A DNA stretch of 64,000 nucleotides from Phycisphaerales bacterium (GCA_022446965.1 JAKVBV010000006.1:1-64000); one strand, 5' to 3'. Positions 9,191 through 17,881 are shown, numbered from the stretch's first letter. Program-made: numbers and translations. Notes: generated by a model from the sequence alone, not told the origin.

Positions 9191-10150
9191 TCAATCGTGC
9201 AGCACGGTGTAGCTCACGTCGAAGGGGTTGGTCTGGGAAAGTTCCGTGACGGTACCCACGTGGGTGAGGAAGGCATCGGAACCAAGCGCCTGATTATTGC
9301 CGGCCCATGTGCCTTCGGCGGGCTTGTCGTCGTTGAAGACGTTGTCTGGAACATCAGTGGTGCCCATTCGGTACACCATCTGCGCCGGATAGAAGCCGTC
9401 GTGGATTTCGGTGTGGCCGTCGGTGAACGTGAGGACGCCACGCCATGCACCAGGGGTGGCCATGATCAGGCCGGTGATGGACGCGGGGCCACTGGCATCG
9501 GGGGCCACATAGATTTGTTGTTCGTCGCCGTCCATCGGGCCACGAGTGCCGATGATCGGGAAGTTTGAACTGCCTTGGCGATCCCAGTTGTCACGACGAC
9601 GCTCGCCCGCCAACGGAATGAAGGCGTACGAGTTGTTGCAGCCCGGGTTGGTATCGGGGCCTTGGCCGTCGAGATGGTTGCCAAAGGACGGATCCCACCG
9701 ATGCGGACGGTCGTCGTGTTCGGAATCCAATGAACCGTAGAGGTTGTAGTTGTAGTCCTCGAGGCGATACACGTGCGGGCTTGGTTCGTTGGGAGAGATC
9801 AGCTGGCTGGGCGTGAACAGGGTGTTCATGATGCACAGCGAGAGCATCGCGGCGTGATCATTCCAGTTGGGATCTTCGGCGCCTCGGCCTTCCACGAACC
9901 GGTCGGCGGAGCCGTTGCCGTCGAAATCAACGCCCTTGCGCCGCACCAGACCCGGAATCGGGTTGCGGTTGTTGTTGGACGCTGCCCACCCCTTGAGCCC
10001 GCCGTGGATCTGCCGCATGTTCTCGCGTTCCTGCAGTTCCATGGCGGCGCGTTGGGCCGGCGACATGGCCGTGAACAATACGGCCATGAGAATCCCGATG
10101 ATCGAGATCACCACGAGCAGTTCGACAAGTGTGACGCCACGGCGGTTCAT
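9191..10150 (-). CDS. Type IV prepilin/pseudopilin-like protein (large)
   Basis: 319 residues. N-terminus MNRRG-VTLVELLVV is a classical prepilin peptidase site: cleavage after G, then hydrophobic alpha-1N with Glu at +5. The long C-terminal domain (GVLTFTDGHTEIHDGFYP near the end) resembles the large planctomycete pseudopilin families (DUF1559/H-X9-DG). ATG 10150 is chosen over an upstream in-frame ATG because GGGAGG lies just before it and the class III leader then has normal length. Probably exported through a type II secretion or type IV pilus-like machine; no assembly genes are in this window. Confidence 0.85.
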   Translation of the reverse strand: MNRRGVTLVELLVVISIIGILMAVLFTAMSPAQRAAMELQERENMRQIHGGLKGWAASNNNRNPIPGLVRRKGVDFDGNGSADRFVEGRGAEDPNWNDHAAMLSLCIMNTLFTPSQLISPNEPSPHVYRLEDYNYNLYGSLDSEHDDRPHRWDPSFGNHLDGQGPDTNPGCNNSYAFIPLAGERRRDNWDRQGSSNFPIIGTRGPMDGDEQQIYVAPDASGPASITGLIMATPGAWRGVLTFTDGHTEIHDGFYPAQMVYRMGTTDVPDNVFNDDKPAEGTWAGNNQALGSDAFLTHVGTVTELSQTNPFDVSYTVLHD

Positions 10151-10200
10151 GACAGGCCTCCCGGTTGTTGCCTTGGCATGTGCCAAGGTGAATCGAATAC

Positions 10201-10226
10201 GGGCCCGCCCCTTTCGAGGCGGGCCC
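10201..10226 (-). terminator. GC-rich hairpin between the two pilin-like genes
   Basis: A perfect 9-bp inverted repeat (GGGCCCGCC, 8-nt loop, GGCGGGCCC) in the 99-bp gap between two same-strand pseudopilin genes. No T-run follows on the minus strand. It may be a weak terminator or an mRNA-stabilising stem that sets the ratio of the two products. A second short palindrome, CTTGGCA-TG-TGCCAAG, lies next to it near 10174-10189. Confidence 0.45.
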
Positions 10227-10249
10227 GCGATGCAATCAGTGAAACTGGA

Positions 10250-11278
10250 TCACTCGTTCCAATCCGAATCGGTGGACCAAGAGCAGCGGGAGCTGATGTA
10301 GCTGTCAACAACAAGGCCACTGGGCGCGATCGCCGAAGCGGAGCCGGAGGCGTAGTTGTTGTTGGAGTACGTCTGCCAGTTGTCAGCAGCACCAGCGTTG
10401 GCGCTCTGGTTGTTGATCGGGCTGAAGTACTCGTCATAGAACTCGGCAGCGAAGATGTTGTCGGCGACCTGCAGACCGCGGCGAGTGCTGTAGTGCATCA
10501 CTGGGATGAAGGATGTCTCGACTGTGATGGAGCCATCGGCGTGGGCGACATGGCCCTTCCAAGTGGTCTCCTCACCGATCATCTCGATGTCAGGTGCGTT
10601 GTCGTAGTCGGGGTTGCCCATGAGCGCACCGTCCTTGGTACCACGGGTGGACCAGGTGATGCGATCGTGACCACTGTTGACGGTCCACTTCTTCAGACGA
10701 TGGCCCACGAGCGTGGAGCTGGCGTATGAGTTGTGGTCGGTGTCTTCAGAACTGTTAGGGGCGAGGTCGCAGTAGAACGCGGTGTCCCAGAACCCGTAGG
10801 GGTCTGAGGTGACCTGCGAAGCGGCGTTGACCGGATCCCAGCAGTCGTAGTCGTAGGGGACAGCGATACCGCCGCCTTCTTCAACCTGGCCCTTGGCACC
10901 CACGTACGGGTTCACATCGACGGGGCTTACGAATGCATCGGGCTCGAGGTACTTCCGCATGATGATGGCGGAGCAGAGGCTCTCGGTGCTGTTCCAGTTG
11001 ATGACGCGCTCGCCCTTGCCCCACATGTACTGACCCAGGGGGGCGTACGGCTTACGGGCAATGAGGTCGGGGCTGATGAACTTGTCGTTGAAGTCCTGCG
11101 AGGACATGATCGTGCCGGCCATGACGCCGCGGATCTGTGCCTGGTCCTGCGTCGCCTTTGCACTGGCGAACGAGGAGGCAAGCGCTGGGACCAGCAAGCT
11201 GATCAGCAGCGCGATGATGGCGACCACCACCATCAGTTCGACGATGGTGAAGCCGCGACGGATACTCGTGCTCTTCAT
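10250..11278 (-). CDS. Type IV prepilin/pseudopilin-like protein (large)
   Basis: 342 residues. MKSTSIRRG-FTIVELMVVVAI is a clear prepilin leader with cleavage after G and Glu at mature +5. The rest is a large soluble domain with a DGS-type motif (HVAHADGSITVE) near the middle and no catalytic signature. ATG 11278 is selected over a start 13 codons upstream because AGGAG precedes it at a good distance and the leader is then short and basic. It is the upstream gene of the pair with the paralogue at 9191-10150. Confidence 0.85.
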   Translation of the reverse strand: MKSTSIRRGFTIVELMVVVAIIALLISLLVPALASSFASAKATQDQAQIRGVMAGTIMSSQDFNDKFISPDLIARKPYAPLGQYMWGKGERVINWNSTESLCSAIIMRKYLEPDAFVSPVDVNPYVGAKGQVEEGGGIAVPYDYDCWDPVNAASQVTSDPYGFWDTAFYCDLAPNSSEDTDHNSYASSTLVGHRLKKWTVNSGHDRITWSTRGTKDGALMGNPDYDNAPDIEMIGEETTWKGHVAHADGSITVETSFIPVMHYSTRRGLQVADNIFAAEFYDEYFSPINNQSANAGAADNWQTYSNNNYASGSASAIAPSGLVVDSYISSRCSWSTDSDWNE

Positions 11279-11622
11279 TTGGGGTTTTCTCCTGAAATCG
11301 AATGAAGCATCATGCATACCGATTCAAAGTGATCGGTGGAAAGCCACGGGACGGGACAAAGCCCTATGACCCCATGTTCTGTCCGTATGGGCGACATGCA
11401 CGGTTGCACGAGACGGGGGTGTCCGTCGCGTGGGCCGTGCCACGGTCGCGTACCGGCACCATGGGAGGGCAGAAAGGGTTGTCAACCGGGTGGACACATG
11501 ATGACTGGCAAGGCCAGCGAATCAGTACGGGGGATAGGATGATCGAGAATCGACCACTCGGTTCTGCCCAGTCTACGGGCAATGGCCGTCCCGTCAACCC
11601 AACCACATCTGGAGCACATCCC
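11279..11622. other. Divergent intergenic region, no gene seen
   Basis: 344 bp between the divergent pseudopilin and RidA-like genes. An in-frame extension of the RidA frame covers most of it but shows no family similarity. AGGAG of the pilin gene lies at its left edge and GGAG of the RidA gene at its right edge. No further promoter or structured RNA could be supported by eye. Confidence 0.4.
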
Positions 11623-12084
11623 ATGGGAATCGTGGAAGACACCCTCGCCGCCCTCGGAATCACCCTTCCCGAGCCCCCTGCGGCGGCTGCCAACTATCTT
11701 CCGGTACGATTGGCGGGCGATTTTGCCTTCGTGGCAGGCCAGATTCCTCGGATCGACGGCGAAATGGTGGCCTCGGGTCCGGTGCCCTCGAGCCAGAGCC
11801 CTGAATCGGCCAAGGCGGCAGCCAAAGTGTGTGCCATCAACGCTTTGGCGGCCTTGAAGGGGGCGTTGGGCGATCTGGACCGCATCACCGGCATCGTGCG
11901 GGTGGGGGTCTTCGTGGCTTCGGACGCCAACTTCGACGGTCAGGCCGGGATCGCCAACGGGGCTAGTGATCTGCTTGTGGAGGTGTTCGGCGACCGCGGA
12001 CGCCATGCCCGGGCGGCGGTGGGTTCAGTCGCACTGCCCCTTGGCGCCACCGTCGAAGTGGAGCTGATCGCCCAATTCAAGTGA
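11623..12084 (+). CDS. RidA-family (YjgF/YER057c/UK114) protein
   Basis: 153 residues, single domain. It resembles the bacterial YjgF-like branch with an N-terminal extension (MGIVEDTLAALGITLP). Seen: FAFVAGQIPRIDGEM, NALAALKGALGDLDRI, VGVFVASDANF and a C-terminal GATVEVELIAQFK. The RidA active-site Arg that binds enamine/imine carboxylate is not evident (VGSVALPLGATVEVE sits where family members often have R-x-x-V), so it may not be a 2-aminoacrylate deaminase. ATG 11623 has GGAG upstream. Downstream lies a palindromic repeat before the convergent kinase gene. Confidence 0.82.
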   Translation: MGIVEDTLAALGITLPEPPAAAANYLPVRLAGDFAFVAGQIPRIDGEMVASGPVPSSQSPESAKAAAKVCAINALAALKGALGDLDRITGIVRVGVFVASDANFDGQAGIANGASDLLVEVFGDRGRHARAAVGSVALPLGATVEVELIAQFK

Positions 12085-12086
12085 TA

Positions 12087-12101
12087 TGGGGTCTGACCCC
12101 A
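12087..12101. repeat. Palindromic repeat GGGGTC-T-GACCCC, copy 1
   Basis: TGGGGTCTGACCCCA is a perfect 7-bp inverted repeat around a central T, 3 bp after the RidA-like stop and before the convergent kinase stop. The same core recurs at 60549 and 60624. It could serve as a bidirectional terminator stem or a REP-like element. Confidence 0.6.
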
Positions 12102-12104
12102 GGG

Positions 12105-13403
12105 TTAGGCGATGGCGAGGACGATCAGCAGCAGAAGCAAAATGGCGTTCGCCGCCACGCTGGCGATGGCCCATCCTGGAATGCCGGTGTCGCTGTGCGT
12201 GTGCTCTGCCGTCTTCGCCACAGCATCGGGTGACGCCACGGTCACTTCCATGCCCGAAAGATCCAGCTTTGGTTTGGCGAAGTGCGGTGCCTCGCCACGG
12301 TGTAGCAGCTCGAGGTCTTCAAGGAGATCGTCCGCGGTCTGATACCGATCGTCGAGCGACTTGGCCAACATCATCTCCACGACGTGGCAGAAGTTCGCTG
12401 ACAGCGTGTTGTTCAGTTCATCTGGTGGCTGCAGCGGCGTCTTCAGATGTCGATGCATCACTTCGCTGGGGTTCTTGCCACTGAAGGGCACCTGGCCCGT
12501 CACCATGTGATACGCCGTGGCACCGAGGCCGTAGATGTCCGCCTGTGGGCCGATGTCCATGCGCCCACGGATCTGCTCGGGGCTTATGTAGTACGGCGTG
12601 CCGTAGGCCCGGCCCGCTTCTTTCTTGGCCGCCTCGACATCATCGACACTTCGTGCAAGACCAAGATCCGCCAGCTTCACCTGGCCACCTTTGGTCAGCA
12701 TCAAGTTCTTGGGCTTGATGTCGCGGTGGATGAGCCCCTTTTCGTGTGCATGAATGAGCGAGCGGGTGGTCTGGCGAAGGATGTCGACGACATCCCGCTC
12801 AGCCATGCGCTTCTCCTTCACGATGCGGTCGTACACCGTGTCACCTTCGACGTACTCCATGACGAAGTAGTGGTGATCACCGGAGTTTCCCACGTCGATG
12901 GCCTGCACGATGTTGGGGTGGTTTAGGCTCGCTGCGGCCTGCCCTTCCTTGTAGAAGCGGGTGATGAAGTCCTTGTCTTCGGAGAACTTCTTGGGCAGCA
13001 CCTTGATCGCCACGAGCCGGTCAAGGCTCACCTGCTCGGCGAGAAACACCGTAGCCATGGCGCCAGCCCCCAACTTGCGCATGATGCGGTAGCCCGGAAT
13101 GCGTTGTGTCGACTTGCGAGCCTCGAACTCCTTGCGAAGGCGATCGAGTTGACGCCGGGTGACGTACTCATTGCCCACGAGCAGATCGCTCAATGTGCCC
13201 GACTCAGACGCCCGCAACTGGCTGCGACACTGTTGCACTTCGTCGGCCGTGACCAGCCCTTGCTTGACGACCAGTTCGCCCAGCATGGTGTCGAATCCGC
13301 CGGTGCTGCTGCCGGAGGCCTTCTCCGCCGGTTTCTCAGCGGGAGGCGAGGCAGCCTGGTTCATGCCCGCCTGGGCGTCAGATTGTGCGTCGTCGTGTGC
13401 CAT
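12105..13403 (-). CDS. Membrane-anchored Ser/Thr protein kinase with MshEN-like N-terminal domain
   Basis: 432 residues. Residues ~39-95 hold two helical repeats (LGELVVKQGLVTADEV and LSDLLVGNEYVTRRQL) like the N-terminal domain of GspE/MshE ATPases. The Hanks-type kinase follows: G-loop LGAGAMATVF at 111-120, Lys134 in VAIKVL, HRDIKPKN, LADLGLAR (DLG in place of DFG) and GTPYYISPEQ. A single C-terminal helix (~410-431) leaves the kinase cytoplasmic. No PASTA or other sensor is outside. Kinase activity looks intact; target unknown. Confidence 0.92.
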   Translation of the reverse strand: MAHDDAQSDAQAGMNQAASPPAEKPAEKASGSSTGGFDTMLGELVVKQGLVTADEVQQCRSQLRASESGTLSDLLVGNEYVTRRQLDRLRKEFEARKSTQRIPGYRIMRKLGAGAMATVFLAEQVSLDRLVAIKVLPKKFSEDKDFITRFYKEGQAAASLNHPNIVQAIDVGNSGDHHYFVMEYVEGDTVYDRIVKEKRMAERDVVDILRQTTRSLIHAHEKGLIHRDIKPKNLMLTKGGQVKLADLGLARSVDDVEAAKKEAGRAYGTPYYISPEQIRGRMDIGPQADIYGLGATAYHMVTGQVPFSGKNPSEVMHRHLKTPLQPPDELNNTLSANFCHVVEMMLAKSLDDRYQTADDLLEDLELLHRGEAPHFAKPKLDLSGMEVTVASPDAVAKTAEHTHSDTGIPGWAIASVAANAILLLLLIVLAIA

Positions 13404-13478
13404 ACATCTGGGTTGGGAAAAAAGGGCAGTACCCCTCCGAGACTATCATCCGTTTTGTTCGGGGCCAGTGTTCCCCGT

Positions 13479-14096
13479 ATGGATCAGCGAATGGGCGGAA
13501 GAATACCACCGAACGACCGAACCATCGTCCTGGCAAGCCGCTCACCGCGGCGTCGGGCGTTGCTGGAGTCTGCCGGTTGGCAGGTTGTCACTCGCCCGGC
13601 CCCGGTGGATGACGGCGATCTCCATGCGGCTGATCGCAGCCCGGCCACGTGGACGCAGGCCCTGGCCTGGCTCAAGGCTCGCGCTGTGGCGGATCTCCCC
13701 GAGACGACATCAGGTGAGCGGCTGCTGGCTGCGGACACGATCTGCGTTGTGAATGGCGACATTTGTGGGCAGCCAGTTGATCGCACCGCGGCCCGTGCCA
13801 TGCTGCACGCCATGCGAAATCAGACGCATGACGTCTGGACCGGCATGTGCCTGCATTTCGCTGGCGGCGCGCGGTTCATGGGCGCGGTGGCGACGCCCGT
13901 TGAGGTGGGGGCCATCAGTGACGACGCCATCGAGCACTACCTCGACACGAACCAGTGGCAGGGCAAGGCCGGCGCGTACAACTTGTCCGAGCGCATCGAT
14001 GCGGGGTGGCCCGTGACCTGTCACGGTGAACCCGAAGCAGTGATGGGCCTGTCCATGCAGCTGCTCGATCAGTTGCTCGCCGAGGCGGCTGCCTGA
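13479..14096 (+). CDS. Maf-like nucleotide pyrophosphatase
   Basis: 205 residues. LASRSPRRRALLESAGW near residues 17-33 is the Maf signature. AADTICVVNGDICGQPVD carries the conserved (A/S)DTxV segment, and GKAGAYNLSE corresponds to the family's G-K-A-G-x-Y. These enzymes hydrolyse non-canonical or specific NTPs (dTTP/UTP or 7-methyl-GTP classes); which one cannot be told here. Alternative start at 13491. It overlaps lpxK (TGATG at 14094-14098). Confidence 0.88.
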   Translation: MDQRMGGRIPPNDRTIVLASRSPRRRALLESAGWQVVTRPAPVDDGDLHAADRSPATWTQALAWLKARAVADLPETTSGERLLAADTICVVNGDICGQPVDRTAARAMLHAMRNQTHDVWTGMCLHFAGGARFMGAVATPVEVGAISDDAIEHYLDTNQWQGKAGAYNLSERIDAGWPVTCHGEPEAVMGLSMQLLDQLLAEAAA

Positions 14097-15088
14097 TGGC
14101 CGGCCTGCACTGGCTTGGGAGTTGGATGATGAAGTCGGTGGTTGGCATGCGCAATCGCCGGTTCGATCGCGGACGCAATGTGTCCAACGTGGGCGTCCCC
14201 GTGATTTCTGTCGGCAACATCACGGTGGGCGGTACGGGCAAGACGCCAGTCGTGCAGTGGATCGTTCGATACCTGTTAGCCTCGGGTCACGCCCCGGCCA
14301 TCGCGCTGCGTGGGTACAAGGCGCACAAGGGTGTCAGTGACGAAGCCGAAGAACACCGTGCTGCACTGGATGGTGTTCCTGTGTTGGTGGGGCCCCGCCG
14401 CGTGGACACCATCAAGGCGGCGTTGCAGCGGGGCGTTGGGCTGGATTGCGTGGTGCTCGATGACGGATTCCAGCATCGGTTCGTGCATCGCGACCTCGAC
14501 ATCGTGCTGATCGATGCCCGCCGTCGCCCCGATCAAGATCGATTGCTGCCCGGTGGCCGCCTTCGCGAGCCTGCCCGCAATCTGGCCCGTGCCGACGCAC
14601 TCATCGTGACGCACGCCGACCACGCCGACGCCGACCTCAACGCATGCCTCACAGCTGTGCATGGCAAACCGCCACTGGCGGCGTGCAGCCATGTGTGGGC
14701 TCGGCTCGACCGGCACACGCCCGAGGGCACCACGACCGTGGAGAAAGATGCATTGGACGGCATGCGTATCGTCACGAGGTTTGCCGTGGCCGGCCCACAG
14801 GGCTTGCGTGACATGGCGACATCGCACGGCGCGACGATCGTGCACGATTGTCCCGCCAAGGACCACGCCCGACCCACGGCGCGAGATCTTGACTCACTCG
14901 CCAATGCAGCACAGGGGGCTGACGCCGTTTTGGTGTCAGGCAAGGATTGGGTCGTGCTCGAGCCGTTGCTGGTTGCACACCCTTTGCCGTGCGCTGTGCT
15001 CGTGCCGCAACTTGAATTGCGATTCACGCATGGCGAGCCTGAACTTCGCAACCGAATCGACAGCTGTCTGAAGGATGCTTGCACGTGA
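14096..15088 (+). CDS. lpxK: Tetraacyldisaccharide 4'-kinase (lipid A biosynthesis)
   Basis: 330 residues, normal length. It phosphorylates the 4' position of the lipid A precursor at the inner membrane. Seen: N-terminal membrane-associating helix, P-loop VGNITVGGTGKTP at about 39-51, RGY, VLDDGFQHRFVHRDLDIVLID and LLPGGRLREP, all highly typical of LpxK. It implies the host makes lipid A. Middle gene of maf-lpxK-acetyltransferase, overlapping both neighbours. Confidence 0.93.
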   Translation: MAGLHWLGSWMMKSVVGMRNRRFDRGRNVSNVGVPVISVGNITVGGTGKTPVVQWIVRYLLASGHAPAIALRGYKAHKGVSDEAEEHRAALDGVPVLVGPRRVDTIKAALQRGVGLDCVVLDDGFQHRFVHRDLDIVLIDARRRPDQDRLLPGGRLREPARNLARADALIVTHADHADADLNACLTAVHGKPPLAACSHVWARLDRHTPEGTTTVEKDALDGMRIVTRFAVAGPQGLRDMATSHGATIVHDCPAKDHARPTARDLDSLANAAQGADAVLVSGKDWVVLEPLLVAHPLPCAVLVPQLELRFTHGEPELRNRIDSCLKDACT

Positions 15089-16320
15089 GTACATCGAGGC
15101 CGTTCAACATCGACACCGATCTCGCCGACCTGCATCGCATCTGGCAGGAGATCGGTTGGATGGAAGATTCCGACGCGCATCGCCGTGGCATCAAGGCCTA
15201 TCTCGATGTCTCCACTACCACGGCGCAAGATGTGAACGGCGCAATGGACATCGGCGTGAGCCGATGCGACGCCACTGTGCATGTGCAGCACACAACGCTG
15301 CCGGCATGTCTCATCGCCGGGGTGTATGCAGGCCTCGCTGGTCGCCAAGGTGGGCACGCCACGCGGATGACCGCCGAGCATGTTGCCGACGGTGCGGCCC
15401 AGGGAGCCGCGATCGCCACGCTGGGCATTTTTGACCAAGGCTTCTACGACCGCGTGGGCTTCGGATGTGGTCCATATGTGCGTCGCATGACGATCGAGCC
15501 GGCCAGTTTGAACGTGCCGCGGTTGCAGCGGTCGCCGGTTCGACTCACCGTTGACGACGCACAGGCCATGCACGATTGCCGCCTGCGACGACGGCGCCTG
15601 CACGGTGCGATCGACATTCCACACGTGGCGTACACCGAGATGGAGTGTTGCGAGAGCCCCGGCTGGGGGCTGGGATTCAAGAACAGTGCCGGTGCGCTCA
15701 CGCACTGCATGTGGATCACGCACGAAAGCAAGATCGAGAACGGGCCGTGGTCCGTGCGCTGGATGGCGTGGAACACCCGTGACGAACTGATGGAGCTCCT
15801 TGGTGTGGTGAAGTCGTTCGCCGATCAGGTGTCGGGTGTGCGCATCGCCGATCCGCCGGGGCTACAGATGCAGGATCTCGTGGACCGCCCCTTTGCCTGG
15901 ATGCGTCGCACGGGATCGGGTGACAATCAGGTGAAGCCAACCGCGGTGGCCTACTGGCAACATCGCATGTGCGATGTACCGCGGTGCATTGGGGCCATCT
16001 CCATGCCCGCCGCCGACCTGCGATTCAACGTGCAGATCGATGACCCGATCGAGCAGTTCCTTGCCTCGGATGTCCCGTGGCGTGGCTGTGGCGGTGACTG
16101 GATCATCAGTCTTGGTGACACGTGCAGCGCCGAGCCGGGATGCGATGACGCACTGCCCACGATGCGCGCTTCGATCAATGCGTTCACCCGATGGTGGATG
16201 GGGGTGCGCAGTGCCGAAGCACTGTCGATGACTGATGCGCTCGAGGCCCCGGCTGAGTTGCTCGCAGGGCTCACCGCGCACTACCGCCTGCCTGCACCTG
16301 AGACAGACTGGGACTACTGA
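15085..16320 (+). CDS. Eis-like GNAT acetyltransferase
   Basis: 411 residues with GTG start at 15085 overlapping the lpxK stop as GTGA; a TTG two codons earlier is the alternative. The architecture fits the Eis/Acetyltransf_9 family: N-terminal GNAT with a CoA-binding-like stretch (GRQGGHATRMTAEHVADGAAQG), a middle acyltransferase-like domain and a C-terminal sterol-carrier-like region. The classical (R/Q)xxGx(G/A) loop is not clean, and FDQGFYDRVGFGCGPYVRRM is the Y-x-R-x-GF motif of GNATs. Acceptor substrate unknown; linkage to lpxK may mean co-expression only. Confidence 0.72.
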   Translation: MSTSRPFNIDTDLADLHRIWQEIGWMEDSDAHRRGIKAYLDVSTTTAQDVNGAMDIGVSRCDATVHVQHTTLPACLIAGVYAGLAGRQGGHATRMTAEHVADGAAQGAAIATLGIFDQGFYDRVGFGCGPYVRRMTIEPASLNVPRLQRSPVRLTVDDAQAMHDCRLRRRRLHGAIDIPHVAYTEMECCESPGWGLGFKNSAGALTHCMWITHESKIENGPWSVRWMAWNTRDELMELLGVVKSFADQVSGVRIADPPGLQMQDLVDRPFAWMRRTGSGDNQVKPTAVAYWQHRMCDVPRCIGAISMPAADLRFNVQIDDPIEQFLASDVPWRGCGGDWIISLGDTCSAEPGCDDALPTMRASINAFTRWWMGVRSAEALSMTDALEAPAELLAGLTAHYRLPAPETDWDY

Positions 16321-16334
16321 TCAACAGACGCACA

Positions 16335-16364
16335 CCGCCCCCGCCAGCGTGCTGGCAGGGGCGG
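16335..16364. terminator. Strong hairpin between convergent genes
   Basis: 14-nt arms (CCGCCCCCGCCAGC / GCTGGCAGGGGCGG) with one mismatch, in the 70-bp gap between the acetyltransferase (+) and VWA (-) genes. No T-run on either side, but position and symmetry suggest bidirectional termination. Confidence 0.55.
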
Positions 16365-16390
16365 CGCGGTGTTCGTCGTCCAGGTGCCGA

Positions 16391-17014
16391 TCAGATGTCT
16401 CTGTCGTCGGCCTCCTGCTGTTCTCGCGTGGTGAAGTCCAGGTCGCTCTTGCGGCCCGTTTGGCGGTACCGGCCGAGCTTGAGCGAGAGCAGATCCACGC
16501 CCTCCTTGTGCGATCGTGCGCTTCGGCCCATGTTGAACGCTCGCTTGCGTTCCAATCCCATGCGGACAGCCTGCTCGGCGACCTCCAGCCCAGCAGCAAG
16601 GAACACGAATTCCCACCCACGCTCTTCTTCACATGACCGGATCATGGAGGCGATCTGCTCATGGGTGAAGCGTCGGCTGGCGTTTTCCAGGCCGTCGGTG
16701 ATGACGACCACGATCACGTCGTGGGCCTCGGGGCGAGCCTCGATGGTCAGGCCGATCGCATCGAGCAAGGCGGTCGCTCCACCGGGGCAGAACTCATGCC
16801 GGCGGAGCCGTCTTGCTTCGTCCAGTGCGCGGCCATTGGTGGCTTCATTGAAGATCAGGCTGTTGAACCAGACGCGACTGAAGGTCAATTCCCCCTCTTG
16901 CTGCTTCTGCTGCGACAGAAAGTCGTTGTGGCTGGTCACAACCACGTCGCGCATCCGGGCCATTGATCCTGATTGGTCGAGAATCATCACGAGTTCTGTA
17001 CGGGTGTCTTCCAT
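16391..17014 (-). CDS. VWA-domain protein
   Basis: 207 residues, essentially one von Willebrand A domain. The MIDAS metal site is intact: D-Q-S-G-S-M at residues 13-18, a Thr in GGATALLDAIG and Asp in VITDGLENAS. No signal peptide or membrane helix, so cytoplasmic. The C-terminus is charged (REQQEADDRDI). AGGAG lies before the ATG. Stand-alone VWA proteins often mediate metal-dependent complex formation; no MoxR ATPase partner is nearby. Confidence 0.8.
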   Translation of the reverse strand: MEDTRTELVMILDQSGSMARMRDVVVTSHNDFLSQQKQQEGELTFSRVWFNSLIFNEATNGRALDEARRLRRHEFCPGGATALLDAIGLTIEARPEAHDVIVVVITDGLENASRRFTHEQIASMIRSCEEERGWEFVFLAAGLEVAEQAVRMGLERKRAFNMGRSARSHKEGVDLLSLKLGRYRQTGRKSDLDFTTREQQEADDRDI

Positions 17015-17186
17015 GTGGTGCTCCTGTGTGGCTCATGTCGAGCCGGTTGGCAGCCGCTTGTGTTCGCCGGACCACCCGGCAATCACCCACGGCCTTCTCG
17101 GGGCGTTGGTGTCTCCTTTCTGTTCTGGGCGCACTGACATCGCCGTGTCCAGTCCTTGCCACGGCATCGGCGCGGAGAATGTCGAC

Positions 17187-17212
17187 CGCTCTACTCCGTA
17201 GAGCGAAAAAAA
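17187..17212. other. Perfect 8-bp hairpin followed by A7
   Basis: CGCTCTAC-TCC-GTAGAGCG at 17187-17205 followed by seven A on the plus strand. On the minus strand the T-run precedes the stem, so it does not read as an ordinary intrinsic terminator in either direction. It lies between the DUF2470 gene end and the VWA gene start, 175 bp before the latter, and could be an operator or 5' leader element. Confidence 0.4.
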
Positions 17213-17249
17213 TGAATTTGTGTTGTTGGCGGCCCCGTCAAGCCCTCAA

Positions 17250-17867
17250 TTATACCACATTCAGAGCTTCCTGGAGCGATTTTGCGGCAATGACTTCATC
17301 ATTTCCAAGTGCCAATTCTACCCGGACCATCCCATGATCCACTCGCACGTCCACGCCGGTTGGATCGATGCCCACCAGCAATGGGGCGGATGCGGTCACG
17401 TCTCGAGCGGCGGCGACAAAGGCCGCCAGCGCGTCGGCGTGCTCTCGATTGACCATGGCGCACAGCTTGGGTTCTGCATCGGTCAATGGGTTGGGGACAA
17501 CCAGTGCCTCGCCGTCGATCGCAATGCCGTGGAGCCGAGCGAAGTCGATGTCCAGCACCGCCCACCGCACGTCTTCGGGCTCGCCGTGATAGATACGCCA
17601 CCGATCCGCCATCGCGCCCTCGGCGCTGTCGGGATCGAATTCGTGCAGCTCGACAAGCAGCTGCAGGCCGTCGGGGTCTTCGTCAGGAATGTGCAGGGCG
17701 GTGTCGAGCGTGGAGAGCATCGCCACCATGGCGGGCATCACCAGCCGGCCATCAGGGGCGATCACATAACGCACGGGCCGCACGTGCTCGTCGAAGCGCA
17801 GCACGCCCTGCGTCCAGGTGCGAAGCATGCTTCGAGCGATGTTGAGAATGGCGGTGTCGTCGTCCAT
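17250..17867 (-). CDS. DUF2470-containing (HugZ/pyridoxamine-oxidase-like) protein
   Basis: 205 residues from ATG 17867. The N-terminal two thirds has a split-barrel feel (RPVRYVIAPDGRLVMP...). The C-terminus matches DUF2470: EPKLCAMVNREHADALAAF then LLVGIDPTGVDVRV, the (M/V)N-x-(D/E)HADAL and G-x-D-x-x-G-x-D features of heme-utilisation proteins. It may bind heme or flavin; catalytic function is not established. The ORF extends upstream through the divergent aroDE gene, but a TACTGT box and the family N-terminus support 17867. Confidence 0.65.
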   Translation of the reverse strand: MDDDTAILNIARSMLRTWTQGVLRFDEHVRPVRYVIAPDGRLVMPAMVAMLSTLDTALHIPDEDPDGLQLLVELHEFDPDSAEGAMADRWRIYHGEPEDVRWAVLDIDFARLHGIAIDGEALVVPNPLTDAEPKLCAMVNREHADALAAFVAAARDVTASAPLLVGIDPTGVDVRVDHGMVRVELALGNDEVIAAKSLQEALNVV

Positions 17868-17875
17868 GAGGCGAA

Positions 17876-17881
17876 ACAGTA
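17876..17881 (-). promoter_or_regulatory. TAnnnT -10-like box of the DUF2470 gene
   Basis: TACTGT on the minus strand ends 8 nt before the ATG; no Shine-Dalgarno. It sits 13 bp from the opposing aroDE box, so the two promoters abut. Confidence 0.35.

Noticed and set aside
14533-15723. 396-codon minus-strand ORF across lpxK and the acetyltransferase
   Set aside because: No recognisable domain, and it crosses the overlapping junction of two genes in a convincing plus-strand operon.
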